From Hyalangium versicolor (lineage in GTDB: Bacteria > Myxococcota > Myxococcia > Myxococcales > Myxococcaceae), in the NCBI RefSeq assembly GCF_020103695.1, contig NZ_JAHXBF010000026.1, positions 62,001 through 126,000 of the forward strand: DNA of 64,000 bases, read 5' to 3'. The notes beneath the pieces were generated by a model, which did not search any database, had not been told where the DNA came from, and was given only the letters and a program-made list of their open reading frames with translations. The position numbers were made by a program, and so were the translations under genes. Every line of letters begins with the position of its first letter. Positions within the stretch are counted from its first letter, which is position 1. Shown one piece after another: positions 55,724 to 64,000 of this stretch.

Positions 55724-56734
55724 TCAGCGCTTCGGCTGGAAGGAGAGCTTCCCGAGCGAGCCGCTCAGCCGACCCGAGCGGAACTTCGGATCCTCCTTGT
55801 CCGGCGGGAGGATGGACAGGCCCAGGCCGGCCGTGCCGAGCGCCTTCACCAACTCGGGCTCGACGCGAATCTTCACGTCCATGGCCGGCTCGCTGTACTG
55901 GATGCGCTTGGCCAGCTTCACCGTGCCGGTGCCGCGGATCTCCAGCTGATCGCTGCCCAGCTTCAGCGCATCCACCGTGCCCTGTCCCTTCTCGAAGCGG
56001 ATCTGCGCCGTCAGCTCGCCCACGGGAATCTGCGGCAGGCCACCGGGGAACAACAGGGCCACGGGGCTGCCCTTGCTCGACACGCCCACGCCCTCCACGC
56101 TCCCCTTGAGCAGCAGGTTCTGCCCATCCAGCAGCAGCTCTCCGTCCGCCTGGGACAGATCCGGCTCACCGGCCTTCCCATTGGCGCCCGGCGGCGTCGG
56201 CAGGGTGAGGTTCAGCGACCCGCTCAGCGAGCCCTCCAGATCCAGCCCCGTGAAGCCCTTCAGGTTGCTCTGCGAGGGATCCAGCTTGCTCAGCTTCATG
56301 CTGACCTTGTCCCCGCGAGACGAGGCGTTGCCGGAGATCTGTCCTCCCAGCACGTCGGCCTGGAAGGCCACTCCCAGCGGGAAGAGGGTAGGGCGGATGA
56401 ACAGGGTGTCGATGACGAACGACTCTCCCAACTCCGCCGGCGCCAGCATGCGCGACGCGGCCGGATCCGTGGACAGCAGCGCTGCCGTCGTCTCCTGGCT
56501 GAGCGGCTCGGGGGGCTGGCTGATGCGCACGTTCTTGGCCGTCAGCCCGACGAAGCCGGGCCGCAGCGTGTCGATGCGCACCACGTAGCCCGCCTTCAGC
56601 ATCTCGGAGGTGATGCGAGCGCGCAGGGCTCCGTATGGGAACGTGAGGAAGAAGCACAGCACGAGCGCGAACACAGAGAACGCGACGTAACCGACGACAA
56701 CCTTCCAAAGGGCGGTTTTTCTCTGAGTGGCCAT
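55724..56734 (-). CDS. gspN: Type II secretion system protein GspN
   Basis: 336 residues. One N-terminal membrane segment (about 12-33) and a large periplasmic beta-rich domain, the layout of GspN. It is the last gene of the operon, 4 bp after gspM. GspN is present in only some type II systems; its role is accessory, probably in the inner-membrane platform. Identification rests on position and domain layout more than on motifs. Confidence 0.85.
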   Translation of the reverse strand: MATQRKTALWKVVVGYVAFSVFALVLCFFLTFPYGALRARITSEMLKAGYVVRIDTLRPGFVGLTAKNVRISQPPEPLSQETTAALLSTDPAASRMLAPAELGESFVIDTLFIRPTLFPLGVAFQADVLGGQISGNASSRGDKVSMKLSKLDPSQSNLKGFTGLDLEGSLSGSLNLTLPTPPGANGKAGEPDLSQADGELLLDGQNLLLKGSVEGVGVSSKGSPVALLFPGGLPQIPVGELTAQIRFEKGQGTVDALKLGSDQLEIRGTGTVKLAKRIQYSEPAMDVKIRVEPELVKALGTAGLGLSILPPDKEDPKFRSGRLSGSLGKLSFQPKR

Positions 56735-56738
56735 GGCT

Positions 56739-57329
56739 TCAAGGCTGCTGCTGCGGCTGCTTCAACTTGTAGGTGGCGACGGTGGCCCACGCCGTCAGGG
56801 AATCGGAGGCCGGTCGCGGCTCGATGCGCAGGTACTTCACCTTGACGATCCCCGGTCCGCTCTCCACGGAACGCAGGAAGTCGGTGAGCTTGCGCAGATC
56901 CACATCCGTGAAGGTCAGCTCCATGCTGCTCTCGACGATCTTCCCATCGCCGATGCCCATGTCTCCCTTGGGCGTCATGTTGGGCGCGTCCAAGCCGGCC
57001 GCGGTGGCCTTGTCCGAGATGTAGCTCAGCAGCCGCACGTCATTGGTGGACAACTGCTGCTCCACGGCGTTCCGCGCCGCGGTGGCCTCGTTGTAGCTGG
57101 CGGCCAACTGGTTCACCTGCTGCAGGCTCGCCAGCTTCTCCTGGGTCCGGTTCCGGTGCCGGTCCTCGCTGTTGGAGAACGAGTACAGCGTGATGAAGAT
57201 GGCGAAGACGAACACGGCCACGGCGGTCGCGATGACCAGCCGCTTCTCGCGGGCGCTCAGCGCATCGAAGCGCGGCCGCACCGTGTCGTTGAGGAAGCGC
57301 TGAATCCGGAAAGGGTTGGCGATGGCCAT
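56739..57329 (-). CDS. gspM: Type II secretion system protein GspM
   Basis: 196 residues. A short cytoplasmic N-terminus with the SAREKRLV-type motif (DALSAREKRLVIA), a membrane helix (about 29-48), a coiled coil and a ferredoxin-like periplasmic domain. GspM joins GspL and GspF in the inner-membrane platform. It is 2 bp after gspL. The SxREK...L pattern is well conserved in this family. Confidence 0.9.
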   Translation of the reverse strand: MAIANPFRIQRFLNDTVRPRFDALSAREKRLVIATAVAVFVFAIFITLYSFSNSEDRHRNRTQEKLASLQQVNQLAASYNEATAARNAVEQQLSTNDVRLLSYISDKATAAGLDAPNMTPKGDMGIGDGKIVESSMELTFTDVDLRKLTDFLRSVESGPGIVKVKYLRIEPRPASDSLTAWATVATYKLKQPQQQP

Positions 57330-57331
57330 CT

Positions 57332-58930
57332 CTAGCTCTCCTCTCCCGTCTGCTGCTCAGGGCACTGCACCTGGATGTCCAGACGGAAGCTCACCTTGGA
57401 ACCATCCCGCGTCTTCTCCACCTTGCCCGGGCTCACTTCCTTGAAGCAGCGGTGCCCCTTGAGCGCCGTCGTCAAGGTGTCGATCTCCTTGGAGCTGTTC
57501 GTCTCTCCCTGGAGCACGATGCGCTGCAGATCGATCTGGATGCGATCCAGCTTCACGGGCAGCTCGGCCGGCACCCGCTGCGTCACCTCCGCCAACAGGT
57601 TGACCGCGCTCAGCTTCGGCAGCGCGGCGGCCGGGCTCTCCACGCCCTTCAACATATTGAGGGCGCGATCGTAGTTCGTCTCGCAGTTGCCGAGGATGCG
57701 CTTGGTCGTGGTGCACAGCTCGGCATCCACCTGGGCCTCCCGGCGAGCGAGCAGGGAGTTGCGCACCACGCCGCTGGCGATGAGCATCAGCAGGAAGCTG
57801 ATGGCGAAGGCGGCGAGCATCCACACCCGGTCCTTCATGTACTCGTCGAAGTCGCCCTTGAAGCCGAACTCGCCCCGGCGCAGGTTGAAGCGCGGCGCCT
57901 TGGAGCCCGAGGCCTGTCCGCGCAGTGCCAGCGAGTACGCCTGGGCCGCCGAGGGCTGCGCCTCCACGGGCACCGCCGAGCTCGCCTCGTTGGGGAGCAC
58001 CAGCACCCGCGTCTTCAGGTGCAGATCCCGCTCGAGCTGCTCGGCGATCCCCTTCAGCCGGGACGTGCCTCCACACAGCATCACGGCGCCCACCTGCCTG
58101 CGGGTGCGGGCGGTGAAGGCCTTGAACGTGGGGCGCAACTCGCGCAGCACTGGCTGCAGGCCGCGCACGAAGGCCGCGGCGGCGCGCTCCGAGTCCGGCC
58201 CCTGGGCGGCGGCCACGCTTGCCATCGCCCCGTACGTCTCCTTCCACTGGTGGGCCTCGGCCAGCGGCGTCTGGAATTCGGCGGACAGCGCCCGGCTCAG
58301 GTCCTTGCCTCCACCGGCGAAGGTGCGGGCGAACTCCACGCCCAGACCCGGACGGCCAATGGCCACCGTGGTGCGCTCGTGGCCGATGTCCACCACCGCC
58401 ACCGCCTCGGCCTCGATGAGGTCGTCGAACACCGAGGGCGTTTGGAGGAAGAGGTTCTGGTACGTCACGCCCGGGTGGGTGATGACGCGCGGATCCAGCT
58501 CCAGCTCGGTGAGCAGCCCCATCAGCCAGGTCAGCTCCTCCTTGCGCACCACGCCCACCAGCAGGTCGCTGCTCACCTTCTCCTTCTGGCTCACCACCTG
58601 GTAGTCGTAGACGGCGTCGGACAGATCAAAGGGCAGCTGGCTCTCCACCTCGAAGGGCAGCGCCGCCTCGATCCGCCGCGGATCCACGAAGGGCATGGTG
58701 AAGGCGTGCGTCATCAGCGCTGGCCCGGGCAGGGCGACGATGACCTGATCGGCCGCCAGTGGGTGCTGGGTAAGCAGCTCCTTCACCGCGGCGCGCAGCG
58801 TCTCCGTGCGCTCACCCTCGGCGCGGCGCACCTCGGCGTAGACCTTGGTGGTGTGGCTGCGGATGTTCGACTCGAACAGGACTCCCTTGACGGAGTAGCT
58901 GCCCAGGTCGAGGCCAAGAATGCGGGCCAT
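57332..58930 (-). CDS. gspL: Type II secretion system protein GspL (PilM-like N-terminus)
   Basis: 532 residues. The cytoplasmic part has the actin-like fold (ILGLDLGSYSVKGVLFES; VAVVDIGHERTTVAIG; VMLCGGTSRLKG), shared with PilM. A membrane helix (about 365-385) precedes a periplasmic coiled coil and small ferredoxin-like domain. GspL recruits the ATPase GspE to the membrane. It lies between gspK and gspM, 1-2 bp from each. Confidence 0.91.
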   Translation of the reverse strand: MARILGLDLGSYSVKGVLFESNIRSHTTKVYAEVRRAEGERTETLRAAVKELLTQHPLAADQVIVALPGPALMTHAFTMPFVDPRRIEAALPFEVESQLPFDLSDAVYDYQVVSQKEKVSSDLLVGVVRKEELTWLMGLLTELELDPRVITHPGVTYQNLFLQTPSVFDDLIEAEAVAVVDIGHERTTVAIGRPGLGVEFARTFAGGGKDLSRALSAEFQTPLAEAHQWKETYGAMASVAAAQGPDSERAAAAFVRGLQPVLRELRPTFKAFTARTRRQVGAVMLCGGTSRLKGIAEQLERDLHLKTRVLVLPNEASSAVPVEAQPSAAQAYSLALRGQASGSKAPRFNLRRGEFGFKGDFDEYMKDRVWMLAAFAISFLLMLIASGVVRNSLLARREAQVDAELCTTTKRILGNCETNYDRALNMLKGVESPAAALPKLSAVNLLAEVTQRVPAELPVKLDRIQIDLQRIVLQGETNSSKEIDTLTTALKGHRCFKEVSPGKVEKTRDGSKVSFRLDIQVQCPEQQTGEES

Positions 58931-58931
58931 G

Positions 58932-60299
58932 TTATTCCTCTCTCCAATACAGGATGCGACCGAGCGAGTCGTCGAGCTTGATCACGGCGGTCAGCGTCTT
59001 CTGCACGCTGCCGGCCTCGCCCACGGCCTTGATGGTGAATGTCTGGCTCTTGTCGCCCACCAGCCGGTTGCTGGCCGCGTTGGCCTTGATGCTCGGGTTG
59101 ACGGCGATGCCCGCGGCCTCCACCACGCTGACGAAGTCCTGCACGGACATTCCGAAGAAGCTGAACATGCGCGCCGAGCGGATGCGGGTGATCAGCTCGT
59201 TGATGAACACCAGGTCCTGCAGCCGTGGGTCCGGATGCGCCGGGTCCGCCACGGAGAGGATGGCCATGTACATCATCATCGGATCGTCCGTGTTCACGTT
59301 GGGCCGCGAGTTCACGTCCGGGTACACCGTGAGCCGATCCCGGAAGGCCGCCATGAACATGTCCGTCACGCCGTGCACCCGGTACAGCTCGTCCAGGCTG
59401 TCGAAGCGCGCGTTCTTCGCCTGGTAGCGCGGGTCGAAGCGATCGTAGTTGCTGTTCTCGGACGCGAAGCCCCCGACGAACGGGTTGACGGGATCCTTCA
59501 GGTTGATGGCGGACTGCACCTCGTCCTCGTCCACCCAGTCCTTGAGCGCGATCACCACGTCCTGTGGCGTGACGCGGACGCGGTTGGCGTCGTCCCGGTT
59601 GAAGATGAACTCGAAGCGCTTGTCCCCGAACATGTCCATCAGGCGCGACGCGGTGGGCAGCGCGTCCGTGGCCAGCGAGGACAGGCGGTGGATGTTGAGC
59701 TTCTCCTCCTCGTCCGTGATGGTGGACAGGAAGCAGCCCTCGAATCCTCCGAACGAGCGCTTCAGCGGTTGCTCACCCACTTCGGAAGGGCCCTCCTCGC
59801 CGTCGTTCATCTGGAACTTCTCGTCCTGGGCAGGCGGCGCTTCCTTCTCTGAGCCGTTGGCGCCTGTGTCGCTCTTCACCAACCCCTTGAGCATGTAGCA
59901 GTCCACGCGCGCCAGCTTCCACAGCTGGATGTTGAGCGACTGGGCGGCCTGCTGCTGCTGGCCACCCTGGGTCGCCCCGCCGCCCATGAACTGCTGGAGC
60001 AGGCCGCTCAGGTTGGGGATGGGCGTGCTGTCCACCTGCTTCTGGAAGCGCATCAGCAGGCGGCCCAGCGCCACGCCCGAGCGCGCCATGTAATACGCCC
60101 GCACCTCGTCCCGCTGGTTGGCCGCCAACTGCAGGTCCACTCGCGTGTTGTAGGCGAACTCGGTCGCCACCACGGTGAGCAGGGTGATGGACACCACCGC
60201 GATGATGAGCGCCACGCCTCGCGCCCGGCGATCCCGCTGGGCGGTGGAGAGCGGGCGGGCGGAGCGGCGCCGCGCAGTCTGTGAGAAGAACTTACGCAT
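58932..60299 (-). CDS. gspK: Type II secretion minor pseudopilin GspK
   Basis: 455 residues from the ATG at 60299, which shares a base with the gspJ stop (TGATG). The prepilin-like N-terminus reads RGVALIIAVVSITLL, with Val in place of the usual Phe and no Glu at position 5, as normal for GspK. The large insertion in the alpha/beta core is typical of GspK, which caps the pseudopilus tip. A Gln/Gly-rich loop at about 100-115 and an acidic loop near 150-165 are not usual. Confidence 0.9.
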   Translation of the reverse strand: MRKFFSQTARRRSARPLSTAQRDRRARGVALIIAVVSITLLTVVATEFAYNTRVDLQLAANQRDEVRAYYMARSGVALGRLLMRFQKQVDSTPIPNLSGLLQQFMGGGATQGGQQQQAAQSLNIQLWKLARVDCYMLKGLVKSDTGANGSEKEAPPAQDEKFQMNDGEEGPSEVGEQPLKRSFGGFEGCFLSTITDEEEKLNIHRLSSLATDALPTASRLMDMFGDKRFEFIFNRDDANRVRVTPQDVVIALKDWVDEDEVQSAINLKDPVNPFVGGFASENSNYDRFDPRYQAKNARFDSLDELYRVHGVTDMFMAAFRDRLTVYPDVNSRPNVNTDDPMMMYMAILSVADPAHPDPRLQDLVFINELITRIRSARMFSFFGMSVQDFVSVVEAAGIAVNPSIKANAASNRLVGDKSQTFTIKAVGEAGSVQKTLTAVIKLDDSLGRILYWREE

Positions 60300-60970
60300 C
60301 AGAACCTCGGCAGCTCCGTGTTCAGCATGATACGGGCCTGGGTGGTGTAACGCGCTTCCTTCCCATTCTCGTCCAGCGCTACGACAGTGATGCGCACCCG
60401 CGTGGGCAGGAAGGACTTGCGCTCCGTGCGGCGCGTGTCCCACTCGTCATCCCACTGCTTGCGCTCGGAGTCCCAGTACTCGAACTCCAGCTTCTTCACG
60501 CCCTCGAAGAGCACGTCCGTGGTGCCGCCGCGGTCCATCCGCTCGCCGATGTTCGGGTTCACCCGCCGCTTCAGATCCTGGCGGCCCCGCGCGCCTTTCT
60601 CCGTGGACGTCTCCACGAAGTACTCCACCACTGCCTGGTCGGACTCCTTCGAGTCCGTGTACAGACGCTGGTGCGCGAACGTGGTGAACGTCAGTTGATC
60701 CCGCTCGCCAATGAAGTTGGTGGGCCGCTCGTTCTGATCCCGGTAGCGCTTGGGATCGTACCGGTCGCTCACGAAGGCCGAGCCGATCTCGCGCGCCATG
60801 CGGTTCATCGCCACGCGCACCATGCGGTAGTGCTCGGCCTCGCCCTCCACGACTTCCTTGGCGCGGAAGCCTGTATTGAAGGCCATGGCCACCATCGTCC
60901 CCATGAGGGCGGTGATGGCCACGGCGACCATGACCTCCATCAACGTGAAGCCTCGGCTCGCGCGCTTCAT
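60299..60970 (-). CDS. gspJ: Type II secretion minor pseudopilin GspJ
   Basis: 223 residues. The prepilin motif is SRGFTLMEVMVAV, cleaved before Phe by the prepilin peptidase; Glu5 is present. The rest is the pseudopilin globular domain. It forms the tip complex with GspI and GspK. Starts by ATGA overlap with gspI. Confidence 0.93.
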   Translation of the reverse strand: MKRASRGFTLMEVMVAVAITALMGTMVAMAFNTGFRAKEVVEGEAEHYRMVRVAMNRMAREIGSAFVSDRYDPKRYRDQNERPTNFIGERDQLTFTTFAHQRLYTDSKESDQAVVEYFVETSTEKGARGRQDLKRRVNPNIGERMDRGGTTDVLFEGVKKLEFEYWDSERKQWDDEWDTRRTERKSFLPTRVRITVVALDENGKEARYTTQARIMLNTELPRF

Positions 60971-61860
60971 TGGCTGACCTTTCCACGCGGATTGAAGATG
61001 CCGCCGCCACCCCCCGGAGGAATGAAGCCGTTGCCAGTGCCCTGGCCGCCCGGGTTGTTCATCTGGTTCAGCCACTGCGCGCGGTTCACGAGCGGCTGGC
61101 GCGTCGTCGGATCCAGCATCTGGCCGTTGGGGCCCTGGATGGGGTTGGGCACCATCATGCCCGTGGTCGGGTTCACCCACTGATTGGCGGTGTCTTGGGG
61201 CTGCTGGCCCGTGGCCGCTGCCGCCGCCGCCGCCGCGCCTCCGTTGCGATCCGAGCCAGGCCCCAGGGAGACGACGTGCGTGACGATGTCCATGCTCTCC
61301 ACCTGCTTGCCTTCCTTCCAGGTGACGGTGAGGTGGACCTCGCGGACCGACTGGGTGAGCTGATCGATCATCTGCTTGAACATGGGCTGCGCCATGGCCG
61401 CCATGCCGCCCATGCCCCCGGCCGCCGCCGTCGTCGGGCCGCCGCTGCCGCTCTTGCTGTCCCCACCGCCGCCGCCGAAGAGGGCGGACAGACCGCCCAT
61501 GTCTCCGCCCGTGTCGCCGATGGGCAGGTTGAAGATGGCACCGATGAGCTGGTCCGGCGACACGCCGTCCGTCTTGGGCGCGATGATCTTCGCCTTCCAC
61601 TTGAAGTTGGGCCAACCCTCGTCGGAGAAGTCGCCGGACTCCTCGTCGTCATCCGTGGAGAAGCCGTCGTCGTAGAGCTTCTGCTCCAGGTCCGTCATCT
61701 TCGAGCGGGCCAGCAGCGAAGCCACCGTGAGGTGCTTGGTGTAGACGTGGTTGGCGACCGCGCCGGAGTTCAAGTCGAAGATCGCCATCAGCGCCAGCGC
61801 CAGGATGGCGAGCGCGACGACCGTCTCCAGCAGGGTGAAGCCTCGGTTCGTGCGTCTCAT
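60967..61860 (-). CDS. gspI: Type II secretion minor pseudopilin GspI, extended
   Basis: 297 residues. The prepilin motif is NRGFTLLETVVAL. The core is normal in the N-terminal half, but the protein is more than twice the usual length of about 125: a Gly/Met-rich insert (about 125-160), an Ala-run (near 210) and a Pro/Asn/Gln/Gly-rich tail (about 220-297). Overlaps gspH and gspJ by 4 bases each. Confidence 0.92.
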   Translation of the reverse strand: MRRTNRGFTLLETVVALAILALALMAIFDLNSGAVANHVYTKHLTVASLLARSKMTDLEQKLYDDGFSTDDDEESGDFSDEGWPNFKWKAKIIAPKTDGVSPDQLIGAIFNLPIGDTGGDMGGLSALFGGGGGDSKSGSGGPTTAAAGGMGGMAAMAQPMFKQMIDQLTQSVREVHLTVTWKEGKQVESMDIVTHVVSLGPGSDRNGGAAAAAAAATGQQPQDTANQWVNPTTGMMVPNPIQGPNGQMLDPTTRQPLVNRAQWLNQMNNPGGQGTGNGFIPPGGGGGIFNPRGKVSQ

Positions 61861-62576
61861 GAGCGAGGCACCTCCAGCTCCTCACCGACGATCGTCACCT
61901 TGCCGGTGAGCGGGGCGATGGTGAGCGTCCACACGTTGTCCCCCTGGCGCACGTACACCTGTGCCTTCTCCGTGTAGCCCTGGGGGAAGAAGTAGAGATA
62001 CGCGATGCCCTGATCCACCGCCGTCTTCTGCTGCCGCGTCCACACGGAGACGGAGACGTTGCCCGGCATCTCGTGATCCGAGATCTCCTCGCCCGTGTAG
62101 CTGGAGAAGCGCGCGGCCTGCTCCACGCGGTGCTGCTCCTGCTCCGTCAGGTCCTGCAGGTTGGGCGCGCCGCCGCTGTTGTCGCGGGTGAAGTTGCGCC
62201 GCTCGTCCTTGCCGTGCCGCGCCTCATCCTCCCTCGTGCGGTTCTCGTCCTTGATCGCGCCCTCGCGATCCCTCGCGGTGGTGACGGCGCCCTCGGCGCA
62301 CTCGGCGTGGTAGCGCGCGGGCTCCTCGCTCTTCGGAGGCGGCAGCTCGAACACCAGCCGGCACGTCTTCCCGGAGAGCGCCGCCGTGTCGTAGAGCGAG
62401 CGGATGATGCCGGCCAACTCACTCGCCGTCGCCTTGGCCTTGGTGCCGGTGATGGCGCCCACTCCGGCCACCACCGCGGCGAAGAGCACCGCCGCGATCA
62501 TCAGCGCGACGGAGATCTCGATGAGCGTCAGGCCTCGCTGGGCCCGGCGCGAACGCCTGAATGCCAGGTTCGTCAT
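61857..62576 (-). CDS. gspH: Type II secretion minor pseudopilin GspH, extended
   Basis: 239 residues. The prepilin motif is QRGLTLIEISVAL (Leu for Phe at +1). A charged segment rich in Glu, Asp and Arg (about 95-145) interrupts the usual fold, making it longer than the typical 170 residues. Overlaps its neighbours by 4 bases. Confidence 0.9.
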   Translation of the reverse strand: MTNLAFRRSRRAQRGLTLIEISVALMIAAVLFAAVVAGVGAITGTKAKATASELAGIIRSLYDTAALSGKTCRLVFELPPPKSEEPARYHAECAEGAVTTARDREGAIKDENRTREDEARHGKDERRNFTRDNSGGAPNLQDLTEQEQHRVEQAARFSSYTGEEISDHEMPGNVSVSVWTRQQKTAVDQGIAYLYFFPQGYTEKAQVYVRQGDNVWTLTIAPLTGKVTIVGEELEVPRS

Positions 62577-63004
62577 TGCCGGTTCCTCACGAGTCCACCG
62601 CTGCTGATGTCCGCGTTCTCGCCCTCACCCCCGGGCACGCCATCCGCGCCGTACGAGACGACGCCCGTCTTCTGGTTGTTGAACAGGTACACGTACGGCC
62701 GGCCCCACGGGTCCTGGGGAACGGATGGAATCACCTGCCCGTCGATGAGGGGCTTGAAGCCCTCTTCCTCCGCGGGGAAGCGCCCCATGGTGCGGTGGTA
62801 GACCTTGAAGAAGCCCTCCAGGCGGCGGATCTGCTCCATCGCCAGGCGCTGCTTCGGAGGCAGGCTGAAGTCCGTGGTGATGTACGCCAGCCCGAAGGCC
62901 ATCGCCGTGGCGAGCACGCACACGATGACGACCGCGATCCTCCCCGTCCGGGAGGGACGCGCCGCCAGTTCGGGGCTCTGAGAGGAAGCGTGGTCGGCCA
63001 TCAT
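62573..63004 (-). CDS. GspG-like protein without prepilin motif
   Basis: 143 residues. The globular part matches GspG, including the calcium loop region (DPWGRPYVYLFN, then SYGADGVPGGEGENADI). The N-terminus is different: instead of a prepilin motif (G|FTLIE) it has a normal membrane helix (VVIVCVLATAMAFGLAY) with a 20-residue polar leader. It therefore should not be processed or built into the fibre like GspG, and may stay as a membrane-anchored relative. It starts 33 bp after gspG and overlaps gspH. Confidence 0.87.
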   Translation of the reverse strand: MMADHASSQSPELAARPSRTGRIAVVIVCVLATAMAFGLAYITTDFSLPPKQRLAMEQIRRLEGFFKVYHRTMGRFPAEEEGFKPLIDGQVIPSVPQDPWGRPYVYLFNNQKTGVVSYGADGVPGGEGENADISSGGLVRNRQ

Positions 63005-63037
63005 GGTTTCAGATCCTCGTGTTCCCGGAGCGGGCGC

Positions 63038-63463
63038 CTACTTCTTCCCCGTGTCCTTGGAGGAGACGTCCGCGTCGCTGCCCTGGCCGCCCGCGGTGCC
63101 GTCCGCGCCGTACGAGGTGATGACGGGCTTGCCGCTCTCGAGCAGGTAGACGTACTCGTTGCCCCAGGGATCCACGGGGATGCGCTCCAGGTTCTGCGTG
63201 TCCACCAGCGCCTTCAGGCCGCTGCCCGTGTCCGGGTACTTGCCCTGCTTGGCGTAGTAGAGCTTCAGAGCGTTCTGGATGTTGCCGATGTCCAGGCGCG
63301 CGGTGTCCCGCTTGGCCTCCTCGAGCTTCGGGATGACGGCCACGCCCACCGCCGCGGCGATGAGCCCGAGGATGGTGATCACCACCATGATCTCGATCAG
63401 GGTCATGCCGCGGTTGCGGCGGCGCTGCTGCTTCTTCGTCTTCTGGCTCTCAGCGTTCTTCAT
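63038..63463 (-). CDS. gspG: Type II secretion major pseudopilin GspG
   Basis: 141 residues. The prepilin motif is NRGMTLIEIMVVI (Met at +1), with a long basic leader. The C-terminal calcium-binding loop is present (DPWGNEYVYLL, then SYGADGTAGGQGSDAD). It is the major subunit of the pseudopilus. GAGGAAG lies 8 bases before the ATG. Confidence 0.95.
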   Translation of the reverse strand: MKNAESQKTKKQQRRRNRGMTLIEIMVVITILGLIAAAVGVAVIPKLEEAKRDTARLDIGNIQNALKLYYAKQGKYPDTGSGLKALVDTQNLERIPVDPWGNEYVYLLESGKPVITSYGADGTAGGQGSDADVSSKDTGKK

Positions 63464-63524
63464 AGGTCTGTCTTCCTCGAATGACTTTCTGGCAGGCCCC
63501 AGGGCCTCGCCGGAGTCGTTTCTG

Positions 63525-63677
63525 TCAGGGCACGCCCTGCATGGCGTTCGCGGCCGGCGCGTGAGCCTCGGAGTCCGAAGCGTAGAGCGCCACTCCCACG
63601 GCCAGCAGGGCCGCGGCCAGTGTCACCATGGCAGCCAGGGTGACGCGTTGAACCCACCGGTCGAGCGTGTCGTTCAT
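63525..63677 (-). CDS. 50-residue membrane protein between gspF and gspG
   Basis: A small gene of 51 codons including the stop, easily missed because of its size. It has an ATG at 63677 with GGAGG at 7 bases, and encodes one membrane helix (about 11-33: AAMVTLAAALLAVGVALYAS) with a short polar tail. It starts 13 bp after gspF and is followed 61 bp later by gspG. Strong ribosome site, position and membrane topology support a real gene. It may be a short platform component; no homologue is known to me. Confidence 0.7.
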   Translation of the reverse strand: MNDTLDRWVQRVTLAAMVTLAAALLAVGVALYASDSEAHAPAANAMQGVP

Positions 63678-63690
63678 TCCCATCCCTCCG

Positions 63691-64000
63691 TCAGTGGATG
63701 ACCGAGTTCACCTGCAGGATTGGCAGCAGGATCGAGAAGGCTACGAATGCAATCACCGCGCCCATGAACACGATGAGGATGGGCTCCATCAGCGAGGTGA
63801 GGGCGCCGATGCGCACGTTCACCTGCGTCTCGTAGCTGTCCGCCACGGAGATGAGCATGTCTTCCAGCTGACCCGAGCGCTCACCGATGGACACCATGTG
63901 GTACACGAGCGGAGGAAACTCGCCCGAGCGCTTGAGCGGGTTGGCGATGCTCTCTCCCTCGCGGATGGAGTCGCGCGCCTTCTCCACCACGTCGGACAGC
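63691..64000 (-). CDS. gspF: Type II secretion platform protein GspF (partial, cut by window end)
   Basis: The last 103 codons, in frame to the edge of the window. They contain the typical GspF C-terminus: PLVYHMVSIGERSGQLEDML and SLMEPILIVFMGAVIAFVAF, then a final helix LPILQVN. GspF is the polytopic inner-membrane platform protein. The rest lies beyond 64000. Confidence 0.93.
   Translation of the reverse strand, partial: LSDVVEKARDSIREGESIANPLKRSGEFPPLVYHMVSIGERSGQLEDMLISVADSYETQVNVRIGALTSLMEPILIVFMGAVIAFVAFSILLPILQVNSVIH

Overview
The window is a stretch of chromosome from a high-GC Gram-negative bacterium that looks like a member of the Myxococcota, probably close to Archangium, Cystobacter or Stigmatella. 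This is inferred from several things seen together: Gly/Ser- and DGG-repeat secreted proteins, a Hanks-type Ser/Thr kinase with a Cys-patterned outer domain, a tandem-FHA sigma-54 activator, Cys-rich lipoproteins, a type II secretion locus ending in gspN, and G/C-saturated third codon positions. About 54 coding loci are supported. There is no rRNA, no intact tRNA and no CRISPR array.

Layout. 0-7 kb (minus strand): topoisomerase IV genes parC-parE followed by two PEGA-domain envelope proteins. 7-15.6 kb: a Ser/Gly-tailed secreted protein, a metallo-beta-lactamase hydrolase, a frameshifted AAA ATPase/nuclease-like gene, an M50 membrane protease, an S46 dipeptidyl-peptidase coupled to a small Cys-motif protein, a membrane protein and a GNAT acetyltransferase. 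15.6-18.8 kb: a tandem duplication in which one copy keeps a complete transmembrane kinase and the other keeps only the membrane anchor and outer four-Cys domain; a tRNA/tmRNA-like 3' end lies just beyond it. 19-28.6 kb: cytochrome P450, a large DGG-repeat VWA lipoprotein, a cobalamin-type radical SAM enzyme below strong inverted repeats, two secreted proteins and a cysteine-free glutaredoxin-fold protein.

28.7-38.3 kb is a small-molecule and stress module: antiporter, RibD-like reductase, AraC regulator, SDR, and two closely related LysR regulators that each diverge from an enzyme or transporter unit (aldo/keto reductase; MFS plus cupin). A roughly 55-bp promoter element is shared by the aldo/keto reductase and the antiporter 5.4 kb away. 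38-45 kb: a serine hydrolase coupled to an SGNH hydrolase, and a DUF885 lipoprotein coupled to an APS kinase. 45-49 kb: a MoxR-DUF58-transglutaminase operon. 49-55.6 kb: a lysyl-oxidase-like lipoprotein, an ADP-ribosylglycohydrolase below a perfect inverted repeat, an ECF-like sigma factor, a tandem-FHA sigma-54 activator and an esterase.

55.7-64 kb is a tightly packed type II secretion operon read leftward: gspF (cut by the window edge), a 50-residue membrane protein, gspG, a second GspG-type gene without a prepilin cleavage motif, then gspH, I, J, K, L, M and N, ending in a hairpin terminator. The most noteworthy items are the kinase/anchor-only receptor pair, the shared promoter element and paired LysR regulators, the radical SAM locus with its 9-bp inverted repeat, the modified pseudopilin set, and the cysteine-free glutaredoxin.
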